Shown here piece by piece: positions 1 through 12,400 of a stretch of DNA of 64,000 bases. This DNA is from Echinometra lucunter (lineage: Eukaryota; Echinodermata; Echinoidea; Camarodonta; Echinometridae). The DNA lies in contig CM057153.1 of assembly GCA_029962745.1 (NCBI GenBank), positions 8,934,962 through 8,998,961 on the forward strand, written 5' to 3'. The stretch's first letter is position 1; each line of letters starts with the position of its first letter. Made by a program: the position numbers and the translations under genes. The notes under the pieces are model-generated. The model had not been told where the DNA came from and did no database searches. It saw only the letters and a list, made by a program, of their open reading frames with translations.

Positions 1-491
1 TTTTGCCATTCTTCCATAGATATTACGGTGTGATCGCGTAGGATCTTCACATTGTTATGCGCCCTCTTGCAAGCCTTGCACATAAACTCTCGACAATCCT
101 GACAACGACAAGTTGCAACGTTGCCTTTCTCGCAAGATGTGCATGTCTTCTCCGTGAGACTCGTATCCGACTCCGATTCCGTGCTCGATTCAACCGGATC
201 TCCCGTCAACATCGACTTCATCTTCGCGACCATCGTATTGATAGCCAAGTTCAACGCCGCTACTTTCACAAAGGTACCGTCCTTACACAAATCGCATGGG
301 AAATTTCCGCCATTTTGCTTTTGCTTCTTTTCGATGCAGTTCCTGCAGTAAGTATGCAAGCAAGGGAGCATTCGTGGGTCCTCGTATTCCCGTTCACATA
401 TCGGACAAGTAGTGAACTCCTCCATGAACTGCACGCTGTGGATGTCTGTCTCAGGGCTTGCAGGGTCCCCGCCGTGCTCGTCTGTCGCCAT
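1..491 (-). CDS. TRIM-family RING/B-box E3 ubiquitin ligase, N-terminal part (runs off window)
   Basis: The minus strand is open from an ATG at 491 to the window edge (163 complete codons, no stop), so only the N-terminus is visible. A C3HC4 RING finger lies at residues 29-69: CPIC at 29-32, the core CLHTYC at 44-49, C52, and CDLC at 66-69. An acidic/Ser linker follows at about 98-113. A B-box type zinc finger spans 117-154, with C117, C120, C130, C133, C138, C141, H145 and H154 in the expected spacing. RING plus B-box defines the tripartite-motif family of ubiquitin ligases; a coiled coil and a C-terminal domain would be expected beyond the window. The start fits well: the ATG sits in AAAGATGGCGAC, a near match to the YY1/TISU-type initiator. 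I cannot name the TRIM subtype from this part. Confidence 0.88.
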   Translation of the reverse strand, partial: MATDEHGGDPASPETDIHSVQFMEEFTTCPICEREYEDPRMLPCLHTYCRNCIEKKQKQNGGNFPCDLCKDGTFVKVAALNLAINTMVAKMKSMLTGDPVESSTESESDTSLTEKTCTSCEKGNVATCRCQDCREFMCKACKRAHNNVKILRDHTVISMEEWQ

Positions 492-1354
492 CTTTGCCCT
501 ATTAAAGTTGACGTTCCTTTACCTGAGCATAACACAAGAAAAAAAAAAGCAAATGAAAGCATATCAGTATGTTTGATAATAATTCTATTCACAAAGAAGA
601 TTTTGGACCAGTCCCTCCAATCAAAATTAAATGCAGCAGGACAATTGATACAACGACTGTGTTATCCTTGTTTGACCATGAACTTGGTCATGTTCCCTTA
701 AATCAAGTATTAGTATTATTAAGGGTAAAGGAGATTTCGTCTCTCAAAGTTGATTAATCTTGAAGAATCAAAATAGTTGGAATATCATTCACAAAATGTA
801 TGCTTCAATTCAAGTCCATACTACGAGCACATGCTTTAGTTTTAGGTCCACTTCAAATGCTTTGAAATTGCCGAGGCAATCGGAAAAGTGATTTTGAGAG
901 ATGGGCGGTTGGGAGGCCAATACTAATTTATGGCATAACTATGCTGATCATCGACTTCTTGTGCTTGCTGACCAACAGTAATTGGGCTTCCCATTTCAAC
1001 TACCCATTTATCGATTGACTGCGCGAAATTAGCGTACCCCTCCTTTTCATTTTCTTATTCACTCGTTGACTTCACACAATAATTGGTTTCCGGTATAATG
1101 GCGTCAAAGAAAAGAATTAGTCAGCCCATTGCCCACTTGGTGATTGTAGCTGGGATCTCAACAATAATATTGTGCATTCTGTCCAAACTGAACACAAAAA
1201 TACCTGTCGCACAAATCTAAATAGGCCCATTTTAGGGAATATTCCATATTTTCAAAAATAAAGATCTACAAAGACAATATTCTGACAACAGCAGCCTCGT
1301 CAAAAAGCACCGTGTTTGCATCATTTCTGTTGTCTGCCTGTATGGTGGGGCGAC

Positions 1355-1560
1355 ATTTACTCCTGCGATAATAATTGCTCCTGTCTTGATTCTTCGAAGA
1401 TATAGGGTTAGAGTTAGGGTTGTGATAGTTGTTTTGGTTCAGAATGATGTGAGGATAAGGATTAAGCTTAGTGTTAGGTTTGGGGTTAGGTTTTATGTTT
1501 TACTTAACGAGCAGATTTTCCATGGGAGCAGTTGTCGCCGGAGCAAATATCACGGAACCT
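1355..1560. repeat. Small foldback repeat with telomere-like GGGTTAG core
   Basis: Degenerate GTTAGGGTT/GTTAGGTTT words fill 1405-1495. They are flanked by imperfect inverted arms, ACTCCTGCGATAAT... on the left and ...TTGTCGCCGGAGCAAAT on the right, so the block folds back on itself. It resembles a non-autonomous mobile element that carries a telomere-like minisatellite rather than a true chromosome-end remnant. Confidence 0.45.
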
Positions 1561-2984
1561 GTCCGTATATTGCTCTGTGACCTAATTAATGATCCGACTC
1601 CCCTCTCCAGTTATTCTTGGCCTTGCCCTTTAATAGCCCCTTTAACCCAACTCTACATCAAAATCAATTGCAAAACTGTATCCTAAACAACGCAAACTGC
1701 AGCATCTAACAGAGCCAAAAGATATTTAACGATTAATAAACAACAATATACTATATCATATGCACTGAACAGTATGATCGTAGCTGCAGATATAATTTAA
1801 TTATCAATCTCACAGCATTGTGGTCGGTCAGGACTGTACAATAATTACACACCAAGGGAAAAGGGGTATATAATTTTATACCTATCGCTGTCCATTCATT
1901 ATGTGCAGTTATACTCGTAGAAAGACATAAACGAGAAATACTAGAAAAGCATGGCAATGTACAATTACTGAATCTTGTGTTTCAATAGCCCCCTGGGTAT
2001 TACAGTATACCCCACGCCACTAAATAAATATTGACTAAGAAGACGAGAACACTCCATTATATTGATATTGAGCTGAGCTTTACTAGAGATCTAACCGTAT
2101 AATATAACCGATTCGATCTTTAGCAATATGAACCAGTCTTTGGTCTGACTGTGTTGCCAAGCGACAGCAGTACTCGGCTTCATGTTCCTATGGCAACGGC
2201 TAAATTGGATAATGCGTGACTGGCCTTATGGTATAATATGTGACTGCATGCGGTATATTATGTTTTGGATGCCTGGAGTTGACATTGAAGTTGTTATTGC
2301 ACAATGTCTGCGGCGATATAGCATGAATGTATCACTTTACCATGTTGCATTCCATTTCGCAGACAAAATCAATACTCTCCATGGACTCCAAAAGCATGAA
2401 AAGAGAAACTCCCAAATGCTGAGTGTAAATCGCTTCCTATATCAAAACAGAGAAGTCCTGTTTTCTTCCAAATCATCACTTTTCAAACGAGATAAGTCCA
2501 CTCTCACGGTTTCAGACTTAGGACACCCTTCATGTCACAAAATACAAGCTATGCATCCAGTGTAAGGTTTCCAAAAACGCTATAGTTGCTGTATATATTT
2601 TTCAGATAAATAAAAGTTCTGGGATTAAAGAATCCGTATAACTACAGGAGAGACGTCTCACGCGGTGGAATACAATCCTTCCTTTCATCACCAAAAACTA
2701 TCAGGGTTGTTTAGACTGAAATTTGAGATGTCCAGACTTGACTCTTTTGTGAAATTTAATACAGTGGAAAGAGATCTGATATAACAGTATTCCTGATATA
2801 ACAACGTAGTCCTGATTCCAGTTCTTTATATTCCATTGTTTTTTTAAACCTGATATAACAAGATTCCCTGCTATATATAACAAGGTATTTTGGATGGTCT
2901 CAAATTCTCAATATACCAAGTTTCCACTCTATGTGACAAGCTTATAGTCAAGCCATCGAAAGGACGCTGGCGTCTTGGGTGTGT

Positions 2985-5070
2985 GTGTGGGGGGGGGGGG
3001 GGGGCTCGGAAGTATAAAAATGTGAGAGAGCACAAACATAGAGTGCAAAAGAGAGACCGCCGCTCTTTCTCTTATCCATTTCCCCTTCTTCTTTGTGTTT
3101 TTTTTTTGTTTTCTGCAGGGGGGGGGGGGGGGGGGTGCCATTTCACGGGAGGGGTAGGTACCCACCTGTCGTTACAGCTACAATGTACGTCACCTGATAT
3201 CTCTCAACGCTTGTGATCTTTTCGAGCAGGTATTGAATTCCATGATGGATTGCAATGATATATGCAAAGTTGTGTAATTTTTTTTCATTTTTTTCAACCA
3301 ATCCCCAATAGTTCACTTCCAATGTTGTTATAGTCTTTTGACAGCTATTATCATTTCCACCAATACTTCTGGTATAGCGAGCGGCTGGAAAAGTTGCTAG
3401 GATGTATTTCAAGTAAACCCACTTTCCCAAACCCAATTCCTACAACCACCATTACATCTCATAAATTAATGTACCTCGTCTGATCAATGAAGTTTAACCC
3501 TGGGGGCATGAGGCTTTGTCACACAGCTTCCCGTGTGGAAAATTGTATACATGTATATGGATCTGTATACTACAAAAAAGCTTTCTGACGAACGAAACGA
3601 CTTTTCAAAACAGGTGGCATACATCGTGTCATTAAATCAAAGTTGAGCTGTATAATATTTATGCATGAACTAATAACCCACTTGTTAAATGTAACGTATC
3701 ATATGTTGATATTTTCAATTCACCACGAGTCGAGACAATCAGAGATCAATTTCTTTTTTATAGGAAGTATCGCAAGCTTTATGATTTCTGAGATGCTGAT
3801 ATAGATCACGATGTTCATATCAGGCGCGCCGAAAGGGTCCCAGCTTGGGGGGGGGGGGGGGTGGGGTCAAACATTCTTGGGGGCCCACCTCAAGCCTTTA
3901 TGGGGGCCCACCTCAAAAGCTTACTACCAGCATACAGCCTCCCCCCCCCCCGGAACAAGCACATTTCTCCCCCTTTTATACATATCTCTTTATATTTCAA
4001 AAGTCTAAGGTTTAGAATTTTTCATGAAGAAAATGAAAAAAGAAATGGCGTTAAGCACGATGAGGCCGACGGCATTTGCCCGAAAAGCAGCTCTTCAGTT
4101 TCACAACTTTGTCCGCGCGAGCGAAGCGAGCGCGCAAAATTTTGGTGGTGAAAATGTACAAAAATCTCATATTTTGGCACTGCCCAAATACACTGTATGA
4201 AAAATTACGGGCGCCCTGGATACTCGGGGGGGGGGGGCGAGGGGCACTGGAGAACTTATCCATTACGATACTGAAAATTTTTATGTGCAATAACCTTGCG
4301 AGGGACAGGAACAAAACAAACATTCCCTTGTCTCTTTACAGAGGAAAACTCATTATTTTAGAGCAAAGGAAAGTTCATTATACATCATTTTACATCAAAA
4401 TTAATTCTTATTGTCTTGCGAGGGAGCCCCACTGAGGGGGCAAAATAGATTTTTGCAAATTTGCAAGCAAGAAAAATTAGATTATTTCGGGCTGAAACTT
4501 GCATTTCTCAACACTAGAAAGCTATTTGTATACTATTAATTATGGTGCTATGGGTTAAGGGGGGGGGGGCATTTGGCCCCCCCCCCGTTTTGATAGGGAG
4601 AAAATCTGCCCCTTTCTTTTGCCGCCACTGGTAGATGCATGATTATGCAAATGAACGTAGAGACGGCGTGAGAAAATTTATGTTAGAATTAAGCCTATCG
4701 CAAATTGTAATGTGATGAGGGGCAAAAACAATTTCCCCTCCCCCCGAATGAAGCAAGCATCTGCCCCCTTTTTCCATAGATGATAGACAGAATTTCTAGA
4801 TATTGAGAAACATTGCATCTGATTAATATACGAGGGAGCGTAGCGACCAAGTAGGCATAAGAATTTTTTTTTTTGAATGCTGACATTTTGCATTTTAGAG
4901 CATTTATATCCTAATTTTACATGGTTGTAGTGCAGTATGATCCGAAATTTTCTTTTATTTTCTTGCGAGACGGGCCCATTGAGGGGGCAAAAATCGATTT
5001 TGCCCCCCTTCTTGAATGGTTGGGGGGGGGGGGCAACTGCCCACTCCCCCCCCCCCCCCCCCCCCGCTTC
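2985..5070. repeat. Dispersed repeat block with poly-G/poly-C runs and GCGAGCGAAGCGAGCG words
   Basis: At least nine G or C runs of 9-19 nt occur here, for example at 2991-3004, 3119-3136, 3847-3861, 4560-4570 with 4577-4587, and 5022-5065. The phrases GCGAGCGAAGCGAGCGCGC (about 4113-4132) and CTTGCGAG...GGGGGCAAAA (about 4415-4445 and 4962-4992) recur and come back at 54.7 kb and 62.5 kb. The block looks like degraded copies of one dispersed repeat family. Confidence 0.5.
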
Positions 5071-7020
5071 CGGCGCCTATGGTTCATATTCTTTGGTCTT
5101 TTGGATTATATGCATTTCGAACAGAAGTTTGATCTGGTAGAATAGTCCCGGAGAATAATACACACGAAAACAAAATAATGTCTAATATGAAATATCTGGG
5201 CAGTACATAATAAAGTTTCAGGATTGAGTGTCTGCTTGACTTGTGGATCAGGTTCATGCATTTATTTATCATGCCCGAGTGAAGAACAATTTTGAAAGAG
5301 TGCAGCGGTGAGACGAAAATAATAATAAGTGGTTACCATCATCATGATCATTTCAAGAATACCATGGGATGTATTCTATTATGTAATATCATAATATTAC
5401 ATACAAAGTAATACTTACTATTATTCTCTCTTCACTCGTACTCGTACATCATGCAGATTCCAAGGCAGTATTTCTGGCGATTCGTTTAATTTAATTATTG
5501 CAAGACAGTGTCCTAACCATAAAGATTCAACGAAGCATAGTCTTTTAGTTCTCCTTCACTGAATAGGCCTTTCTCCACATGCGTCGCCGCCAACATTCGC
5601 TATCATTCTATTACTTGCCAGATCACAAGTGGTAAATATTGATATCTCAACAGAATATTTCAGTTTCCCGTGTGCTAGTGCTACTGCTACGAGCACAGCA
5701 AAACCGAGATGCGCCGATGATTATTCTATCGTCGTTCTTACGAGGCTTACGATATCCTCCTCTGAGTCATGTCCAATCCCAACCTCTTAATTCTCTTCAG
5801 CACAATAATCGTCTTTTCAGGCTGGGATATTCATTATTTCTCTCCCGTTTGATCCCGTGGATTGTCTGCGTCACCTTTACGTCCTGGTTTTTTTTGTATT
5901 ATGTCCGATTCAAAAGCAAGCTTCGGTTGAATTCTGCCACAGAATAGTATGCACGGCGGCTCCCTGCATGGGCTGTGCGTTGGGGCGTGTGCATGCCAAC
6001 CGTGGTAATCGTGAAAAAGCAAGCGAACATAGTCGTTGTTCGGGGAAGATAATTTTGATAGTGCATTTTCTGACAATGTAAACAATAAAAAACTCCAGTC
6101 TAATAATGCGCTAGAAATGTTTATTTATTTAGTAGAGTATCTCAACGAAAGAAATTTGAACATCTTATATCGGTAATCCTCGAGCTTGTAGTTTTAAAAC
6201 ATTGGTAATTCAAAATGTCTGGATAAACGTCTAAGCGTAAACAAGGCACAGAATTCTTGTCGATGTATTTTATCACCACTTTGTCAAAGATCCAATTCCT
6301 TTGAACGAATTGGGCTGCATATAGAATCGATAGAGCTTATGAATAAAGCATGATTTAGGGACTGCATTGAAATTCAAATGTTCCTTAAGAAATTAGGCCA
6401 ATTAATTCAACATTCTCAGCTATAGACAGCGCACCGGACCCAGACAAGTTCGGTTCCTCTTACCGGAATGTATTACCTTTCTGGTGTGGACTGGTAGAGC
6501 TCAACAACGTTGAAGTCCGAAAGCATATCTGTCTTTTAATTGAAGGATCATCTCATCGACGTATTGAAAGAACTTTCTTCATGATACTTGAAGAGGATAA
6601 AGCTTCGTGAGGTTGGTAAGGCGATGCAGATCTTCTTAATCACCCCAATAAAAGGACCGCGTCATTGTTGTGCCTATAATCAAAGATGCCCGGTGAAATC
6701 CAATTAAATCCTTATAAAAGGATGATAGCAGTCGCGTCACGGAAAAGAATGGAATTAGTCATTGCGGGTTTGTGATACGAAAAGGGAGACAAATTTGTAA
6801 AGCCAACAGTATGAGAGACTTTAGATAAAATTTGCAATAGGCCTATAAATATAATAAAAAACATAAACAAAATAAAATAAAAACAGAAGCATGATCAAAA
6901 CAAAATAACGTCAAAATAATATCCTAGATCTCGATAGTGAACAAAATTTGCAAAGTGCAGTTTTTTCGCCATTGTGTAGCCGTTTTCAAAAGGGCTATTA
7001 AACGGCTACAAAATGGCTAT

Positions 7021-7024
<4 letters not shown>

Positions 7025-7066
<42 letters not shown>
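7025..7066. repeat. (GA)n microsatellite
   Basis: Uninterrupted GA dinucleotide repeat of about 21 units. Confidence 0.9.
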
Positions 7067-7070
<4 letters not shown>

Positions 7071-7172
7071 GTTACAAGACGGCGAAAAACGGCTAATCTG
7101 CCGATTCTGCTCATTATGAATGACGATACTTTGTTTTTCTACTCATTTCTTTAACCGGGTGGCCCCTGTTAA

Positions 7173-7539
7173 AGGTAGTAGACCATATTTGCACAACATT
7201 GTTTCAGAATTTGAAGAGAAATGAGCCGATTTAAGTTTTAATTAATGACAGATATTTATGTAAAACTATAATGTTATCAAAATTACAACAATATTCCAAT
7301 TAAGAATATACGTGAAGGCATGTTTTACTCTTAAAGCGTCAGGAAGACGCCTTCACAAAACAAAGAAGAAGAAGAAAAAAAAAGAAGAAAGTTTGTGTTG
7401 AATATTTCCTTCTCAATCCTAAACGGGAATGTACTGCATGGAGTCTAAAATTTTACGAGTGATTTTCTGTGGCTTAAAGCAATCTAAAGTAAAACTTTTG
7501 TGCAGATTGGGTGCCATTTGCAAATGTGGGCTACTACCT
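7173..7539. mobile_element. TTAA-flanked MITE, AGGTAGTAG family (complete copy)
   Basis: A 367-bp element begins AGGTAGTAG and ends CTACTACCT, with TTAA immediately outside on both sides (7169-7172 and 7540-7543). The inverted similarity continues into the interior (ATTTGCA near both ends). It has no coding capacity. A second copy, in the opposite orientation and interrupted by a satellite, lies at 22888-24381. Target and ends suggest mobilisation by a piggyBac-like transposase; the superfamily is inferred. Confidence 0.75.
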
Positions 7540-7984
7540 TTAAGTCAGTGGACATGAGAGTTAATCATAAGTTTCTCTAACAAGGACAGAGAGAACAACA
7601 ATTATTCGGCAGCCATTTATTTCCCCAAATCTTACAGGCCTCATGCCAAATATGAGGTGCAAAAAAGAGGAATCGTGCGTATCTTTGAAATAGTCACAAT
7701 GATTTTTTCCCCGAACAGCCGATAAGCGGAGTTTGTGTTGAGGACGCCGAAGAGTGACACTAATAAAAAAAGAGCACATGATACAAGATTATACTTGCGC
7801 CATCAGATGAAGGAAATTGGAGTACAGGGGGAGGATGAAGTGCGAAGAAAGAGAAAGAGTGACATTGCATCATTAGTTGTTGAGTTGGTTGGGCTTAAAA
7901 CTATACTTATAAAATATTAGAAGGATAGAGTGGGGATATGAGAGAGACAAAACGTGCATAGAGGAGAGGAGAAAAGAGAAGGGG

Positions 7985-8018
<34 letters not shown>

Positions 8019-8047
8019 GGGAGAGAGAGAGAGAGAAAGAGAGAGAC
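7985..8047. repeat. (GA)n microsatellite, imperfect
   Basis: GA-rich tract interrupted by GGG and AAA units. Confidence 0.85.
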
Positions 8048-8644
8048 GGAGGAGGGATATATGCCAGTGGACCAAACCTATTGACTAAGACATAATGTTT
8101 AATATAAAATACAAACTATAATTCCTTTGAAAAAAGTGAAATCAATCAGTATATGGCAGCGCAATATTACGTTTTGTCTGTGTTCCTGCATGGATGTTTT
8201 GCTCTGCAATAACGCAATTAGCTTACATTTCATACCCCAAGAAGTTACTGCGAGGAAATAAGAATCTTCAGAATTTTCATACTTTATCTTTCATTGGCCT
8301 TTCTTATTATGACCTCATTGACCTCTTTACTGTTTTTAAAGATATTAAGGGGAACAATGTGTCGACTTTTCTGATTACCATTTTTCTTTAACTGTGCTTT
8401 TACTTCAAAGTATTTAAAACTGTTGAGCTTTCTTTTGATTAATTTTTCCCTAGAAATTGATATCAATACATTTTTTTTTCATTGTTCAAAGCCAAACAAA
8501 TATTGCTTCAGCTTGGTTTCGTTTGTGTTGTAGAACTGACTTCTGTCCATTTCCCCAATCCTTCACCTGGTGCACCAGACTGGCAAAAGACAGAGTTATA
8601 TGGAGATAATGTTGCAATCAACCTCCGAACCGGGCGAAGAAACA

Positions 8645-8738
8645 AGGGGCCTGTAACATAAAAAATACAATCTATCTTACGATCTTACGATTGATTTGAA
8701 TCGTACGTTGTCTACGGCAAACCATGTTACGGGCCCCT
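8645..8738. mobile_element. Short hairpin MITE
   Basis: About 94 bp with ends AGGGGCCTGTAACAT and ATGTTACGGGCCCCT, which are near-perfect reverse complements. The interior is itself partly palindromic. No coding capacity is visible. Confidence 0.6.
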
Positions 8739-8789
8739 GGATAGATACTATAGATAGATCCATGATGTTGTTGTTGAATTGGGTTTTAC

Positions 8790-8905
8790 AGACGTGTATC
8801 AATCAAATATGATTATTTACGTCTGGGACCGACCTTTAACGTCACCATCCGAAAGATGCGACTCAGACTTGAACCTGTGTCCGCTGAATTGACAGTATCA
8901 TAACC
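8790..8905 (-). mobile_element. tRNA-derived SINE fragment
   Basis: Read on the minus strand, a box-B-like GGTTCAAGTCTGAG is followed by the conserved SINE core GGATGGTGACGTTAAAG and a tail ending near CGTCTGTAAAACCC. The 5' tRNA-like head is not clear, so this is called a fragment. Confidence 0.5.
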
Positions 8906-8925
8906 TCCACTGTTAGCTGGATTAC

Positions 8926-9066
8926 TGGAGAGCATTTCATCAAGAGTTATGTCAGTGATTTTCACTGACAAATGTTATAAGCTGCTGAAAATCCTTGCAT
9001 CTGATTGGCTGAGAGCAAATTAGTCGGTGAAAATCACTGATAAAACTCTTTATGAAACGCTTCCCA
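8926..9066. mobile_element. Hairpin MITE of the GCGTTTCAT family
   Basis: The left arm (from about 8926, AGCATTTCATCAAGAG... to TCAGTGATTTTCACTGAC) pairs with the right arm (GTCGGTGAAAATCACTGA ... TTTATGAAACGCTTCCC). The loop carries CTGATTGGCTGAGAG, an inverted CCAAT word also found in the related element at 62.2 kb. It lies just upstream of the ODAD4 promoter. Confidence 0.65.
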
Positions 9067-9114
9067 GGCGCACGCCACAACGCCCAGTTCATGAAAATGT
9101 AATGAATGTACCGA

Positions 9115-9178
9115 AAGATGGCGTTAACAGAATTAGTTTCTGATATTGCGCATGCTCTGTAACGTTGCTAAGGTAAAC
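9115..9178 (+). promoter_or_regulatory. Putative ODAD4 promoter cluster: YY1-like, NRF1-like and RFX X-box-like sites
   Basis: Three motifs lie 155-220 bp upstream of the exon 1a ATG: AAAGATGGCG at about 9114-9123 (YY1-like), TTGCGCATGC at about 9146-9155 (NRF1-like) and GTTGCTAAGGTAAAC at 9164-9178. The last resembles the RFX X-box of ciliary genes, with both half-sites recognisable. This position and motif are what is expected for a motile-cilium gene under RFX/FOXJ1 control. Binding is inferred. Confidence 0.5.
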
Positions 9179-9334
9179 GTATACTGAATGCATGCATGTA
9201 TTGTTTCGTGTACGGATCCTGCATGTGTTATGTATTGAGATTGACGGACCTTCGATCGAAGAAACGTAGGGACACCGGGCCAAAATAATCGATATTATTC
9301 CTCTTTAGCGAAAGTTTTGGCCTCTTCCAAAATC

Positions 9335-9442
9335 ATGGAGGGAGATACACTTCTCCAAGAATCTTTCGCCATTTATATGGCGGAAGGCGATGTTCTTTTC
9401 AAGCAAGGAGAATACAAAAAAGCATTACAAAGTTACTCGACG
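9335..9442 (+). CDS. ODAD4: ODAD4 exon 1a (conserved first exon)
   Basis: 36 codons ending at donor ACG|GTGAGT in phase 0. The SFAIYMAEGDVLFKQGEYKK segment is helix A/B of TPR1 and is the part that corresponds to the vertebrate N-terminus. The ATG has A at -3. Confidence 0.88.
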
Positions 9443-12400
9443 GTGAGTTAATTGCTGTCAAATGAATGATTGATAGATCTATTCGAATGAACGTGTATGA
9501 GTATACCCAGTTGTTGGGTGTCCGGACAGGTTGTGTATCCGGACAGTCGATTTTAACCAGCGCATTGGAAAAGTTCACAAGCAAATCTCTTAAATGTTTT
9601 AGCACAGAATGTTAGACAATATTATACATGTTATAGAGAACAAATATTGATGATGATTAGCACAAATCAATGCATAGTTTATGTTTAATCCAAAGACAAA
9701 AAAGAAGGCTTCATTTTTGTTACCTGTCCGGACCCAACCCGCCATCCTACGTGCAGAGAGCCTGTTCAGAACTTCAGGGAAGGCGGATACCATCATCACG
9801 TCACAGTCAGCAGAGAATTATCATTATATGAGACATTAAATAGAATTTTACAGTTTAACAAGCTATGGATTTTGTCTAGGTCTTACTAGGATGGAGGTTA
9901 ACTAGACTCTATATAGGGTAATTAAATGATAAATAAACAGGAACAGACTGAGATTTAAGTTACAGTTAGAAATTTGAGTCATGACAAGACGGTCCCTTGT
10001 GGAACGGGGAGGAGTGGGGGATGCATTGCTGGCAATCAAACTTCAAAGCACTTACTGTTACTTATTTTAAAACAAACAAAAGAAGTTACTGGTATTAGAT
10101 CAGGTCAAATCCATTGCACATTGCATTGTGAAATCGAGAGATAAAACTTGTGACGATCAAAGTTTTGCAAGTTGCAACACATACCGTCGCATGAATACAC
10201 ATCGCTTGTGCAGTGCATACACTAGCGATAGCTGTCACACGCGTGGCACAGAGTACAGACGAGCGTGGCTGTATCGTAATGTTGATGCTGTGGATACAAA
10301 TACACGCATGTGGCCATAAGGTAAAGACACGCAAAGACACGTATGTGGCTGTATACACTGCCTTATTTTATTTAGCTGTAGGCCCTAGATCTAGATCTAA
10401 GTTAGATCTGTTGTATTGTCACTCCCACTCTTTTAGTGACCCCTTTTTGGTTGTGGGTCCTGAACTAAAGCTATGGGTCCAAACATGCCAAAAGCTTTTA
10501 CGCTCCCTGCAAATATACAAAGTGTGACACGTTCCATGCACCAAACTTCCATTGTGACTGAGACAACAACAACAAGGACTAATGTGAGATCTGTGCACTG
10601 TCAGTGATACACAATGATTAATTTAATAGCTCATAGCCTCTTGAGCTTGAAAGATGTCACAATTTAATTTTTAGAAAAATATCTCCTGTGTGAGATCTTC
10701 AGTCACACAAAGTTTCCATCTCGCTGGCTGAGCCAGAAGTGTCCAGTTCTGAGTTAGAAAACTTGTGACATCCGACATTTGTAGATTTAGTTGTAATCAC
10801 CATAAAAGATAAAATACAGCAAAACAATAATGAGAATAGCATGCATAACCAGTAATGTTGAAGATCCAGCAATATTCAAGATACATGTAAACCAGTTTTC
10901 AGAATATCACCCTTACTCCTGATTGTTTGAAAGTCACATTTTGTTTGAATTTGGAGTTGCATTTGCTGCACTTTTTCAGGAAGAGATTCAGGTAGTGATG
11001 AAAATAAAAAAGTTGCTGGAGCATCTTTGATGTTTTAAAAGAAAAAAATATAACGTCTCTCTTATCCAGACTTTAACAGGGAAATAGTATTTTGTGAATA
11101 ATGCCACCCCTTGTTTAGATTTCTGCTTCAAGAAGAAGAAAAGTATAGTGTACTCTAGTTCTTTTCTTTTAAGTACTCAGAGATTTAGTTTGAATTAATT
11201 GTTCTAATAGAGTTTTAATTAATCTTCAGTCTCATCTTGTGGCAAGAGCAGCAAGTATTGTACTCAGCCAGACTCCGCCACTTTCAAATTTCTCCCTTTT
11301 ATTGATATCTTTCATAAAGCTGTATGTTGCTTAGGTTTGCTCCCCTCTCACTAAATGGATTCACCTTCTCCCTATTGATTAAAAGGCATTGAAGTTCCAA
11401 TCAATACCCCTTTCAGCTGGTACATCCTAAATCAAGATTATGGGGATAATCTGCCCCTTCGCCATTGTTTAGACCTACTCACTGAAGCATATATGAATAT
11501 TCATAAAATCAACCTGGCATGAATATGCATAGTTCTTTGTTGCTATGACTTGGGTTGAAAGAGAACTCCTGTGGACACTTAAAATGGTCGCCTGCTGTAC
11601 TGCATAAGCTCACACGTAAATTGGAAAATTTGTTGTGTTCACGTTGGGTATTTTAGTAGGGAAAGTTGAAAATCTGAATAAGGATCCATCATGGATGAGT
11701 ATGTGGATCCCGTGAAGGAGCGGGAGGAGCAATTGAAGCTCCTCCAGTCTTACATTGGAGAGGCGGAGGACCACATGAGAAAGCGAGATTACAGACGTGC
11801 CATGGAGGGCTACAATTTAGTATGTGTCTGTGTATTGTGTGTATTTAACACAAGCTAGTATTTAGTTTTGCATACATGTCTTTTTGGAAGGTTCATTCTT
11901 AAAAGTCAGACATTTGATTTAGGAAAAATACCAATATCTTTTGTGCATCAGCTTTTACCATGTCTATTCTGTAGTCTATGCATCAATTATGTTTAATGTA
12001 AAATAAATTTAGTAAATGTCCAACTGTGAAAGCAAGTAGTATGTAAGTAATTCAAGAAATCACGCAATCTGTCTCGTGTAGTCATTATGTGAGGGCCTAC
12101 ATGTAACTATATGAGCAAAAATGTGTTCTGGACATTTTCTTTATATCTTGAAAATGTGTGTTTGGAAAGTATAATGTTGTTCATAAGCTTTAAACTTGGA
12201 AGTACAGTACAGTGTATGTTCAGTCAGCTACATGGAATACACATATAGGGTAATTCTTACTCTTCTACAAATATTATTGCAAAATATTTTGATTCCTTAT
12301 CTCTCTCTGTTTTTCATTGCCAGTTTCGAATACTGATTTAACAATACTGAAAGGCGAATGAAAGAAATGCCATCAATGAACAGAAATCACTCCACTGATA

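Larger units (their letters stand above)
492..7168. other. Intergenic region upstream of the TRIM gene
   Basis: I see no supportable gene here. Short open frames lack recognisable domains or splice-compatible neighbours. The stretch holds a telomere-like foldback repeat near 1355-1560, a block rich in poly-G and poly-C between about 2985 and 5070, and otherwise AT-rich unique-looking DNA. A bidirectional or upstream regulatory region for the TRIM gene would lie just right of 491, but I recognise no further motif. Confidence 0.5.

Noticed and set aside
2182..2565. 127-codon open frame on the plus strand
   Set aside because: No domain, no splice partner and composition like the surrounding DNA; chance frame.
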